Program-made: the position numbers and the translations under genes
In this document: positions 7,924 to 15,187 of the stretch, one piece after another
How the letters are laid out: each line of letters begins with the position of its first letter
Position numbering within the stretch: the first letter of the stretch is position 1
IMG/VR virus record: IMGVR_UViG_3300046328_001034
Location: 1-33,662 of that record
Strand: one strand, 5' to 3'
DNA: 33,662 nucleotides
From: a virus
The notes under the pieces: model-generated
What the model was told of the DNA's origin: nothing
The model's database searches: none
Seen by the model: the letters and a program-made list of their open reading frames with translations, nothing else

Positions 7924-7955
7924 AAAAAAGCCCCGGATAAATCCGAGGCTTTTTT
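7924..7955. terminator. Strong bidirectional terminator between early and late operons
   Basis: Arms AAAAAAGCC and GGCTTTTTT pair outside an inner CGGA/TCCG stem with one mismatch and a 4-base loop. A T run follows in both directions. It lies 33 bases past the stop of the last early gene (57 residues). Confidence 0.9.
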
Positions 7956-7988
7956 AATACCTGCATGGCTCATTCATGCTTGATGGCG

Positions 7989-8162
7989 TTATCCCTTCCC
8001 TCCATAACTATTCCTAAGCTGGAATCCCATGCCCCTTAGTTCTTCCACCGTTTGAGGGATCATCGGCTTTTGTACCGTTCTGGTAACGGAGGCCCCGTGC
8101 TTGTGCGAAATGAAGTACAGCCTGCATTCACCAGGATTTAGTTTTGCGTTTTTTCGTGCCAT
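7989..8162 (-). CDS. Small basic phage protein, 57 aa, unknown
   Basis: A complete short reading frame from ATG at 8162 to TAA at 7989. The product begins MARKNAKLNPGECRLYFISH and continues KHGASVTRTVQKPMIPQTVEELRGMGFQLRN in outline. Amino acid order looks protein-like and it follows the 70-residue gene by 11 bases on the same strand, ending just before the early terminator. The leader GTTTTAACAAACAA before its ATG resembles the leader of the 70-residue gene. Function is not recognised. Confidence 0.7.
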   Translation of the reverse strand: MARKNAKLNPGECRLYFISHKHGASVTRTVQKPMIPQTVEELRGMGFQLRNSYGGKG

Positions 8163-8173
8163 TGGATTGTTTG

Positions 8174-8386
8174 TTAAAACGGTAAATCATCGATGGATGG
8201 GCGGCAATCCTCAACGTGCCATTTCAGAATGCTAACTGATTTAATGGTTGTCAACACCCAGGCTTTTTTGTTTAGAAATTCAGCCAGGCGTTTGGCTTCC
8301 TTCTCGGCCGCTTCGAGTGTTGGATGTTTGAATGCAGGTGTATGCTGACCTTCAACAAACACCATGAAAAAGAAATTATTTTCCAT
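8174..8386 (-). CDS. Small phage protein with SSB-like C-terminal tail, 70 aa
   Basis: Residues 1-55 form a beta-hairpin and helix pattern (FFFMVFVEGQHTPAFKHPTL, then EAAEKEAKRLAEFLNKKAWVL) that recalls a common small phage family of unknown function. The C-terminus is RPSIDDLPF, which matches the acidic DDxPF tip by which single-stranded DNA-binding protein recruits replication and repair partners. The primase-helicase of this phage ends in the same DDLPF. The protein itself shows no OB fold, so it is not an SSB. A role in linking to replication proteins is inference from the tail. Confidence 0.8.
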   Translation of the reverse strand: MENNFFFMVFVEGQHTPAFKHPTLEAAEKEAKRLAEFLNKKAWVLTTIKSVSILKWHVEDCRPSIDDLPF

Positions 8387-8410
8387 TGCTAATTTTTTGA
8401 TTGTTAAAAC

Positions 8411-8695
8411 TTAATTGATTGTCACTTTAAAAAAATTTTCTGTCTCCTCCTTCTTCCTCTTCATAGTGCTCAGCATCTGGCTGAGCAAGTGGAAGAAGAT
8501 CTCCCAGCTACCTGTCTCCGCATAGCCTTTAATATAAGCCTCATCCTCTACCGTGGTTTTCTTGCTTGAAAGGCAAAAGTCCTCCTCGCCGGTTACACTG
8601 CTTTTTGCTATCACCCGCACGTATCGGGTTTGGGTATCGGTTACCATCCAGGCTTCCGATCGGCTGGCTGTGGTGTAGAATCGATCAGCAGCCAT
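8411..8695 (-). CDS. Unknown early protein, 94 aa
   Basis: The product has an N-terminal beta segment with Arg/Ser (RFYTTASRSEAWMVTDTQTRYVRVI), a short acidic loop and a helical C-terminal half (FFHLLSQMLSTMKRKKEE). It lies between the 70-residue gene (24 bases downstream) and the iteron region. Neither the start at 8695 nor the frame conflicts with a stronger alternative. No family recognised. Confidence 0.6.
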   Translation of the reverse strand: MAADRFYTTASRSEAWMVTDTQTRYVRVIAKSSVTGEEDFCLSSKKTTVEDEAYIKGYAETGSWEIFFHLLSQMLSTMKRKKEETENFFKVTIN

Positions 8696-8770
8696 AGCCT
8701 TGTAAGGTTTTGAGAGTTCCTGTCAACGCTGCTCCATTTCTAAAGCAGACAGCATTTTTTTTGTTGTTTT

Positions 8771-9003
8771 TGTAACATTTGAAACAGAGGCCTGAAATAC
8801 AAAGGCTTATCATGTTACAAAACGTGTTACAAAATCTGTTACAAAAATCCAGCGATTTCGAAGCCAGATTTAGGAGGTCGGCAAAGGGAAATCCTGTTAC
8901 AGTTGTTACATTTTTAATTTTAAAAAAAATAAAATGTAACATCCGTTGCCTGTTCACTATCAACGGCTTATTCTCCGATTTTACAAAAGTTACAAAAGTT
9001 ACA
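8771..9003. repeat. Iteron-like array of TGTTACA motifs, candidate replication origin
   Basis: The 7-mer TGTTACA occurs at 8813, 8825 and 8837 (exact 12-base period, each followed by AAAA), and at 8895 and 8904. Its reverse complement occurs at 8771 and 8935. AGTTACA occurs at 8988 and 8997 with a related TTTTACA at 8979 (9-base period). The array lies immediately downstream of the primase-helicase gene in an AT-rich 365-base stretch. A 130-residue frame on the minus strand spans it but reads as repeat-derived FCN and VTF words, so the array is treated as non-coding. Origin function is inferred. Confidence 0.6.
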
Positions 9004-9060
9004 AGAAAATTGGCTTCGCTTGTTTTTCGCCCAAAGCAAAAGAAGCGCTTATGTAAGGTT

Positions 9061-11511
9061 TTAGAATGGTAGGTCATCGTTGTTCGGTTTTGGCGGCACA
9101 GTTGCCGGTTGTGTTGGTTCTACTTTCAATGGTTCGCCCATATTTGCCCGCTGGCCATGCTCGCTGTACTTATCTTCCTCAAAACCTTTGATCCATTCCT
9201 CCACCTTGAAGTGGAAGCAGCGGCCTACCTTTGAAATATTCCACTGGATCTCCCCCGTCTCAGCATTAAAACTTTCCGGATATCGCAACCGCTGCGGCTC
9301 AGATGGCACCATCTTCATTTTATCTTTCAAAAACTTCTTCACCTCCAGCTGGTCTATGGCATACTTACTTTCAGCATCCCGCTTTATTACCTGGACAATG
9401 GTGGCCACATCCATCCGGAAGCTGTTCACCTTGTAGGTTTGGAAGATGTCCGTAATCACACCATCCACCACCCGATCCACCCGGTTTCGTGTAGCCTCGA
9501 TGATTGATTTCAACTGCTCGGTAATAATGTGCTCCGTTGCAAACCAGGATCTGGTCTTTCGTGCATGGAAAACCTTTCGGGTACTAAGGAAGTGTAGCCA
9601 TGCCGGAATTTCCGCCTTCATCTTGTTTCGCATGTCCGGGTCGTTTTTGATGCCATGCTCAGCAAAGGTTTTTACCCGAACCACAAACCATCGCACCTCG
9701 CCATCCTCAATTTTCATAAGAGAATCAGCATCGTTTGAGCAAATGATCAGCTTCGCGTAAAAGTCCACCGTCTTTACATCTGCCCCCTTGAACTCCAAAA
9801 ACTGCTTATCATCTGTGGCCAGCTTTTTCAGGCGCTCTTTTTCTGCCCGTTTCTCCACATCCAGAAAACCCTCATCAATCCCGATGATGTACTTGGTAAT
9901 GTAGTGGCTGTTGAAACTCTGCTTGAAACGCTCGTTATCGATAATGGTGGCATTTGAACCAAATATGTCCTGCAGCCATTTCAGGAAGGAACTTTTACCC
10001 GTTTCGTTTTCCGGGCTCACCAGGCAAAGCACCGGGAGAATGTGGGTCGGATTCTGCCACATCAGCGTGAGGTAATCTAGGGCCACAGTAAAGATGTCTC
10101 CCTCAATGTCGTTCTCCGCTGTGCCGTTTCCTTCAAAAATATGTTTGAGGAAAGAAAGCGTGTTTTCAATGCCACCCTTTGCTGGCTTATGAATCACCGG
10201 ATTGTAGAGATTAAAGCAACTGTTATGGATCCGCTGGTAGCTGGGCGAATTGTCTGGCATATTGCACCAGGTAAGGTACTTGGGCAGGTCATCCATAAAA
10301 TACTTGCCATAGTCCTGGGTAATTTCCCCTTTGCTCCACTTTACAATTTCCTCCTCCAGCTCATTGTGTTTGTTGGGCACCTTCACCAGGCGGAAGTAGT
10401 CGCACCCAATGCGCATGTACTCCTTCACATCCTGATGGCCAATCCGGAGCAGCTTGCCATTATCGCCATCCTGCACCCAACGGTAACTGAGGCGTTTAAA
10501 AACAAATTCATTGTCTTTAATGTCCGCCTCATACACCTGGTAAAAGTTCTCCGCCGATATAACCCCGAGAAAGTTCTGCAGCTTGTGGTTACCATCCGTA
10601 ATATTAAGGATGTTGAAATTGAGGTTATCCAGCTGCAACATTTTCAGCGATTCCAAAACCGAAGGGTGGCGGTTAGGAAGTTTAGGCGTCAGCAAATCAT
10701 CCAGGCCTTTGCCATCCTGCACATGGTTTCGGGAAATGCAGCCCACATACACATCACGCAGGGCCAGATCCTTGCGGATGCTCATTTCAGCCATCACCGC
10801 CTCACGGAAGTTTTTCCATGCTGTGTAGAACAGATTCGGCCTTTTGCTCAGGTCTTTCCCCGGTTCAAACTTAACTGTCAGAGTGTCAGCATCGGTAAGG
10901 AATAAAACCTTTTCCACCTTGCAAACCACCATCAGCCAGATCAGGTCCTCATGGATCCTCTTGGTGTCGTTGTTGGTGTAAAAGTTATGGATCCCGGCAA
11001 TACCCACCACATCCAGCCCCATTTTTGAGCCGCGAATAGCTTTCTTCTCCCCCTCGGTTATAACGAGGAGCTCGATTTTGGCCTTTTGCCTAAATTTCAA
11101 AATCACCTCAGGTGTAAAGTAGATCTGGTTACCCGCCTTCCATGCCGTTTGGTACTTCATTTCCTTACCCTCAGCATTTAGCCTCGGTACTTTGAAACGG
11201 GTCCGGTGAAAAGGTTTTGGCCATTTGGCATCGCCCTGGTGGTCCGTCCGCAGGTGGCCGTAAAGGTCATAGTATGGGATTACCATATTTCCGGCCTCAT
11301 CCTCAGTAAAAAGCAGATTCCTCTCTACCTCCTCCGTGGTTTCATCCAGTTCCATGGCCTCCCACTCAGAGAAATTACCATTCGGGTTAGGCTTTAGCCC
11401 GATCCGCTTTGGCACCTCAAAGAAGTTATTGGTCGCATCAATCCCGATGCTTTCCATTTGGAGCAGGAAGAAGGATTTCTCGGTTTCGATTTTTTTTGAT
11501 TCTTCCTGCAT
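9061..11511 (-). CDS. Phage primase-helicase (Toprim/DUF3854 plus SF3/DUF5906-like helicase)
   Basis: The 816-residue protein should synthesise primers and unwind DNA at the phage fork. The N-terminal Toprim-like region has E153 in ITEGEKKA, D207 and D209 in FLTDADT, and GKGLDDLL near 267-274. The C-terminal ATPase has Walker A SPENETGKSS at 499-508, Walker B IIGIDEG at 542-548 and motif C-like LIICSNDAD at 588-596, the set expected of superfamily 3 / D5-like helicases. The last residues are PNNDDLPF, an SSB-type interaction tip. The gene sits next to the iteron array and is preceded by one base-spacing to the 112-residue gene. A separate phage polymerase was not found, so host polymerase is likely used. 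Confidence 0.9.
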   Translation of the reverse strand: MQEESKKIETEKSFFLLQMESIGIDATNNFFEVPKRIGLKPNPNGNFSEWEAMELDETTEEVERNLLFTEDEAGNMVIPYYDLYGHLRTDHQGDAKWPKPFHRTRFKVPRLNAEGKEMKYQTAWKAGNQIYFTPEVILKFRQKAKIELLVITEGEKKAIRGSKMGLDVVGIAGIHNFYTNNDTKRIHEDLIWLMVVCKVEKVLFLTDADTLTVKFEPGKDLSKRPNLFYTAWKNFREAVMAEMSIRKDLALRDVYVGCISRNHVQDGKGLDDLLTPKLPNRHPSVLESLKMLQLDNLNFNILNITDGNHKLQNFLGVISAENFYQVYEADIKDNEFVFKRLSYRWVQDGDNGKLLRIGHQDVKEYMRIGCDYFRLVKVPNKHNELEEEIVKWSKGEITQDYGKYFMDDLPKYLTWCNMPDNSPSYQRIHNSCFNLYNPVIHKPAKGGIENTLSFLKHIFEGNGTAENDIEGDIFTVALDYLTLMWQNPTHILPVLCLVSPENETGKSSFLKWLQDIFGSNATIIDNERFKQSFNSHYITKYIIGIDEGFLDVEKRAEKERLKKLATDDKQFLEFKGADVKTVDFYAKLIICSNDADSLMKIEDGEVRWFVVRVKTFAEHGIKNDPDMRNKMKAEIPAWLHFLSTRKVFHARKTRSWFATEHIITEQLKSIIEATRNRVDRVVDGVITDIFQTYKVNSFRMDVATIVQVIKRDAESKYAIDQLEVKKFLKDKMKMVPSEPQRLRYPESFNAETGEIQWNISKVGRCFHFKVEEWIKGFEEDKYSEHGQRANMGEPLKVEPTQPATVPPKPNNDDLPF

Positions 11512-11850
11512 TTAAAAAAGCCTCAGTTGATTGGGTGGTAATTCTGGATCCTCTGTCAAAACCACTGCTTCTGTTGTAGAAATTGGTGTTTTGGTGACTT
11601 CTTCCGCAAACCATTCAAATCCTGTCGTTTGTGGCCAGTAATCCGCACACCCATTTACAGGTCCGTCGTAGTTAATGGCATCAAAGTCATTCTTGATAAT
11701 TTTGGGATCTGGATTTTCATCGATGGATGGGCTGTTAAATAATCCGCTGGGCAAGAAAGGCATGATCGGAGCAATGGTTCCCGCTTCATCAAACCGCTGG
11801 CAGCTCTCCCGGAGGGTGCAGCGGGTAAGGTTGCATTTAGGTAGGTTCAT
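11512..11850 (-). CDS. Small cysteine-containing early protein, 112 aa
   Basis: The N-terminus carries three cysteines, PKCNLTRCTLRESCQRF (C6, C11, C17), and a fourth in NGCADYW near residue 68; together they could hold zinc or an iron-sulfur cluster. The rest is acidic and proline-rich and ends in NQLRLF. It overlaps the ASCH gene by 14 bases and is followed directly by the primase-helicase, so it may serve replication. No family is recognised. Confidence 0.7.
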   Translation of the reverse strand: MNLPKCNLTRCTLRESCQRFDEAGTIAPIMPFLPSGLFNSPSIDENPDPKIIKNDFDAINYDGPVNGCADYWPQTTGFEWFAEEVTKTPISTTEAVVLTEDPELPPNQLRLF

Positions 11851-12475
11851 TGCTTAGGAAATTTTCAGGTTTCTCGATCTTCTTAAACTCTACCACCCAC
11901 ACCCATGGGTTAGCCTCCCAGCTTTCAGGGCCGTTAATCTGGCACCACAGTTTTTCGAAAGAGCGGGCTGCTGAACTCGCATGGAAGTTTCTCCCCTCCA
12001 TATCAGTTACATATCCCTGATAAATAGGACTGGCAAAAACACCTTCCTTCATGGCATCATGCTCACTGATATCCTGCAACCGCTCCACCCGTATGCTCAC
12101 CACCTCCAGAAAAAACCGGCAGTATGCTTTATGCATATGGACACTTGGTTTCCATGGAGCGATTTCGCCAAGGCTTTTTTCCTCATCTGTCCAGTCATAG
12201 TCTGCTTTGTATCGGGTTCTTGCACCTGCCACTGCAAAGGTCTCCCTCACCCAAAGTACATCACCAGGCTTTCCAAATCGGTCCCTTAAAGCAAAACGAG
12301 ATTCTCCTTTCAGATCAAAAACTTCTTTCCTCTTTACCACCAGTTTAGCGTGAAGATCTTCCAGCAAATCGGGCCAAACCATTGGGAAATTTACCTCCCG
12401 CCTGGTCTGCGTTTTCCGGCCCTCTTGAATCGCCTGGACCATCGGCGTACTGAATAATATTGGTATGAATTTCAT
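11837..12475 (-). CDS. ASCH-domain protein, 212 aa
   Basis: Several ASCH signatures are visible: ILFSTPMVQAIQEGRKTQTRR at the N-terminus, GKPGDVLWVRETF near residues 68-80, and RFFLEVVSIRVERLQDISEHDAMKEG near 118-145, with WVWVVEFKKI as the closing strand. ASCH domains are PUA-like folds that bind nucleic acids or modified nucleotides, and phage copies of this type are common beside methyltransferase and Gp37/Gp68 genes. The substrate is unknown. It is 4 bases from the upstream 192-residue gene and overlaps its downstream neighbour. Confidence 0.85.
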   Translation of the reverse strand: MKFIPILFSTPMVQAIQEGRKTQTRREVNFPMVWPDLLEDLHAKLVVKRKEVFDLKGESRFALRDRFGKPGDVLWVRETFAVAGARTRYKADYDWTDEEKSLGEIAPWKPSVHMHKAYCRFFLEVVSIRVERLQDISEHDAMKEGVFASPIYQGYVTDMEGRNFHASSAARSFEKLWCQINGPESWEANPWVWVVEFKKIEKPENFLSNEPT

Positions 12476-12479
12476 GATA

Positions 12480-13031
12480 TTAAGCGGGTTGAAGCTCTTC
12501 TGCCAATTCTCTTTTTAATTCAGCCACAAAAGCCTGCCATGCCGTATCCCAAAACTTTTGGAACTGTGGAGAAATACCAGTAACAGTTTCAGGCATATAA
12601 TCTGTGAACTTCAGATACTCCACAGCATTGTTATACACATATTGCTGAAATACAATTTCCGTTACCGGGGCTTCGCTTTCTACATTTTTGATTTCATCAA
12701 AAAGAGTCCTTGACTGTTTTGCACTAAGTGTTTCGTCCTTTCTGTTCCGGATTATTTCCGATTTCCACAGATTGATAGTTTTTTGAAAATCAAAGAACCT
12801 ACCCACCCCAAATTTTCCTGCCGTATAGTGAATGTCAAGCTTGGTCAGGAAAGCTTTAAAAGAAGTTCCTGCTGAACCCCAATAGTATTGCCAGTTTCCT
12901 AAGTCAGAGGCAATTTGAATCCTTCCGGCTTTCTCGTAGGCATCAATGGTGATATCTGCCCAGTAATCGCTGGTAACTTCCTGGCGAAGTTTGTATAACT
13001 GAATTTTTGATTTTTTAATATTGTAAGTCAT
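12480..13031 (-). CDS. Conserved early phage protein of unknown function, 183 aa
   Basis: Start placed at the ATG beginning MTYNIKKSKIQLYKLRQEV; the frame is open to 13058. The segment YWADITIDAYEKAGRIQIASDLGNWQYYWG followed by FKAFLTKLDIHYTAGKFG is a pattern I recognise as a recurring unknown protein of Bacteroidota phages and mobile elements (outline: ADITVD...GRI.I.SD.G.WQ.YWG). It is rich in Trp/Tyr. The C-terminal half is helical and charged. It lies in the modification/replication block and overlaps slightly with no other gene once the start is corrected. Confidence 0.75.
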   Translation of the reverse strand: MTYNIKKSKIQLYKLRQEVTSDYWADITIDAYEKAGRIQIASDLGNWQYYWGSAGTSFKAFLTKLDIHYTAGKFGVGRFFDFQKTINLWKSEIIRNRKDETLSAKQSRTLFDEIKNVESEAPVTEIVFQQYVYNNAVEYLKFTDYMPETVTGISPQFQKFWDTAWQAFVAELKRELAEELQPA

Positions 13032-13035
13032 GATT

Positions 13036-13260
13036 TTAATTATTAGAAGGTGTTCCAAAATCGGCCCTGTGTTTCTCTACATTGAGTAGTGACCGCATAT
13101 CCTGAAAAGAGCTTTCCCTATCCGTATTGCTGCCCCTTCTCCGGAAGAATCCTTTATCATCCCTCCCCGAGATCACTATAGTTATGTTCGTATCCGGCAG
13201 CAGCTCAGCCACCGCCTGGATCGCCTTTGTTAATTGATTTTTTACCGTTTCTGATTTCAT
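13036..13260 (-). CDS. Small early protein, 74 aa, unknown
   Basis: The start is set at 13260, where ATG overlaps the methyltransferase stop as TGATG; this coupling is more credible than the longer 92-residue frame. The product has a helix (ETVKNQLTKAIQAVAELL), a beta strand NITIVISGRDD and a basic turn GFFRRRGSNTD. No family is recognised. Translational coupling suggests it works with, or is simply co-expressed with, the methyltransferase. Confidence 0.65.
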   Translation of the reverse strand: MKSETVKNQLTKAIQAVAELLPDTNITIVISGRDDKGFFRRRGSNTDRESSFQDMRSLLNVEKHRADFGTPSNN

Positions 13261-14579
13261 CAGGCTTGTTTTTGAAAATTGATTAAAAGTCTTTTTGCCA
13301 TCGCCTCCGCCCATGCCTTCACTACATCAGGCACCACGGAGTTCCCAATGAATTTCTTGTGGTCAGATTGATTCCCCACCATGTGGTATTTCTCTGGAAA
13401 GCCCTGAATTTTCAGCAGCTCAGGGACCATCAGCATTCTCATTTTGACATCAAGGATGTCGTTTTCATCCATCAGGACCTTTATCAAATACAAAGGTTCT
13501 TTATCCTGCATGGCAATGATCACCGGGCTTGGGTTCTCAATCAAATGCGAGTTTCCCCCATAAGATTTATTGAGTATAAATGTGACAAGATTGGCCTTTG
13601 GATTGGTAGGAAGCGTTCCCATTGGCGTTTCTGTACTGGAACTGTAGCCAGTTTTATACTGTCTGAAAATGAACTGAAGCTTTGCAAATCGATCCTTTGT
13701 AGGGATGGTTCCACATGGGAGATCCAATAAATTTAGATTGTCACCATTGCCGTAGTAAGCAAAAAGAATAGAATCGTTCCCCTTCTCTAAAGCTTTGATA
13801 ATGCCTTTGTAAATCACTTTTAAAGTGTTATCACATAGCGGCTTTTTGCGTGTGAAGATCGATTCGCCTTCATCTTCCATTTTAAGTACATCCTTTACAG
13901 CCTTCCAAGGTGCCAAACTGCCAAACATGCCGGGTCTTACCTTCTTGGAGTGTGTTGGCTCCGGCCAGGTGATGGGTAAACCATGTTTCGCAAAGCACCC
14001 AAACAACCGGTTTCGGCTGGTGTAAGCCCCGAAGTTGGCAGAATTCAATTCCCGCCACTCATCATAGTACCCACGGCTGCACATCTCCGCTCTCCATCGT
14101 ACCCAATCCTGCCCATTCTTGCGGCTTATCGGTTTATTGTTGGCATCCAGCGGCCCCCAAGCCATAAACTCCACCACGTTTTCAATTTTCACAAAGTCCG
14201 GATCCAGTGCCTCCTGGTATCGGAACAAATCACAAGCCAGGGTCCGGCTGTCCGCATCGCGGGGAAGGCCACCCTTCGCCTTGCTGTGGTTGGTGCATTC
14301 CAGCGATGCCCAAAGCACCACATACGCATTCGGGTACTGTATTCTCGCTTTGCGTACCAGTTCCACCAGCGGCCCAAGTTCCAGCGTGCGGATATCCTCC
14401 GTAAAGTGCACCACATCCGGGTGGTTAAGAAAATGGCTGTTAATCGCCTTCGGGTCATGGTTTACGCAGGCAATTACCTTCGCCACCTTTTCGCCCTCGA
14501 TCAAAGCCCTGTCATACCCCAGTGTAGTTCCTCCGAAACCACAGAAAAGGTCTATGATTAAAAATGTGGGTTGATTCAC
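13260..14579 (-). CDS. DNA (cytosine-5) methyltransferase
   Basis: C5-methyltransferase motifs appear in order: SAM-binding DLFCGFGGTT (residues 10-19), catalytic cysteine C95 in LWASLECTNHS, ENV at 133-135, SRNRLFG at 188-194 and GNSVVP at 412-417. The catalytic motif is a variant: the usual PCQ is replaced by LECTN, a form I associate with a phage/Bacteroidota subgroup. The enzyme probably protects phage DNA from host restriction or marks it for regulation; no cognate restriction enzyme is nearby. Target sequence cannot be read. It is coupled to the small gene downstream and overlaps the clamp-like gene by 4 bases. Confidence 0.92.
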   Translation of the reverse strand: MNQPTFLIIDLFCGFGGTTLGYDRALIEGEKVAKVIACVNHDPKAINSHFLNHPDVVHFTEDIRTLELGPLVELVRKARIQYPNAYVVLWASLECTNHSKAKGGLPRDADSRTLACDLFRYQEALDPDFVKIENVVEFMAWGPLDANNKPISRKNGQDWVRWRAEMCSRGYYDEWRELNSANFGAYTSRNRLFGCFAKHGLPITWPEPTHSKKVRPGMFGSLAPWKAVKDVLKMEDEGESIFTRKKPLCDNTLKVIYKGIIKALEKGNDSILFAYYGNGDNLNLLDLPCGTIPTKDRFAKLQFIFRQYKTGYSSSTETPMGTLPTNPKANLVTFILNKSYGGNSHLIENPSPVIIAMQDKEPLYLIKVLMDENDILDVKMRMLMVPELLKIQGFPEKYHMVGNQSDHKKFIGNSVVPDVVKAWAEAMAKRLLINFQKQA

Positions 14580-15187
14580 TTCTCCCCCTCATTCCTTCCG
14601 GCTTCCACAGCGCCAGATTTAAAAAACGCAAATGGGGCATCCCTTTCACAATTACTAAGCATCTGAGGCATTAAAAAAGCCTCGCATTTCCAAGGAGAAT
14701 GATCAGGCTCATTTGGTACAACCCTTACAGGCTTATTTGCAGCACTAAAATCAATTCGCAACCCAGCCTGTGGATTTTCGAAAACCTTGTTGATAATCTC
14801 CAGGTATTTCGGATTAAAAGCGATTACATCAACAGAATTTGGTTGCCAGTAATCCACTGCATTTTTATACTCTGGAAACCTTTCATCCATACCTCTTACT
14901 CTCAAGTCACCAAAGGGCCCTCTGAAAAACACCTTGTTATCCTCAACAGTAAAAACAGGATACTTTGCAGAACAGAAATGAGCCCACATTTTGGCAGGCA
15001 ATAGCATGCCATTCATCAATTCAAGGATATTATCCAGGATAACATTTTCCAGAGAAACCTTTACCAACAAATGGGCATCGGTTGCTATCCCTGCATTGTC
15101 TTCAATCAAAACCCCACCCAAAGAAGGTCTCATACAATCCTTACTCGTTGCCAGGTGAAGCTTTGGCATTTTCAAAATATCAGCCAT
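14576..15187 (-). CDS. Miniature DNA sliding-clamp-like protein (DnaN-related), 203 aa
   Basis: Start placed at ATG 15187 (MADILKMPKLHLA); the frame is open further but upstream residues lie inside the DUF5131 gene. Residues about 11-40 (TSKDCMRPSLGGVLIED then AGIATDAHLLVKV) match the beta-clamp pattern RP.L.GVLI..D...ATD.H.L. Residues about 130-170 (AFNPKYLEIINKVF, then AGLRIDFSAANKPVRVVP) match the final clamp domain pattern FNPKYL...., then ..FT..NKPV.I. The protein is about half the usual 370 residues, so at least one domain is missing. It would tether a polymerase or other factor to DNA. It overlaps both neighbours. Confidence 0.7.
   Translation of the reverse strand: MADILKMPKLHLATSKDCMRPSLGGVLIEDNAGIATDAHLLVKVSLENVILDNILELMNGMLLPAKMWAHFCSAKYPVFTVEDNKVFFRGPFGDLRVRGMDERFPEYKNAVDYWQPNSVDVIAFNPKYLEIINKVFENPQAGLRIDFSAANKPVRVVPNEPDHSPWKCEAFLMPQMLSNCERDAPFAFFKSGAVEAGRNEGEK

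Noticed and set aside
8685-9077. 130-residue minus-strand frame between the primase and the 94-residue gene
   Set aside because: Its sequence is mostly translations of the TGTTACA array (FCN, VTF words), is Phe/Cys/Asn-rich, and a frame is also open on the other strand; non-coding origin DNA explains it better, though coding is not excluded.
10141-10905. 254-residue plus-strand frame
   Set aside because: It lies wholly opposite the primase-helicase, whose motifs are clear; shadow frame.
13983-14561. 192-residue plus-strand frame and others opposite the methyltransferase
   Set aside because: Antisense shadows of a gene with intact catalytic motifs.
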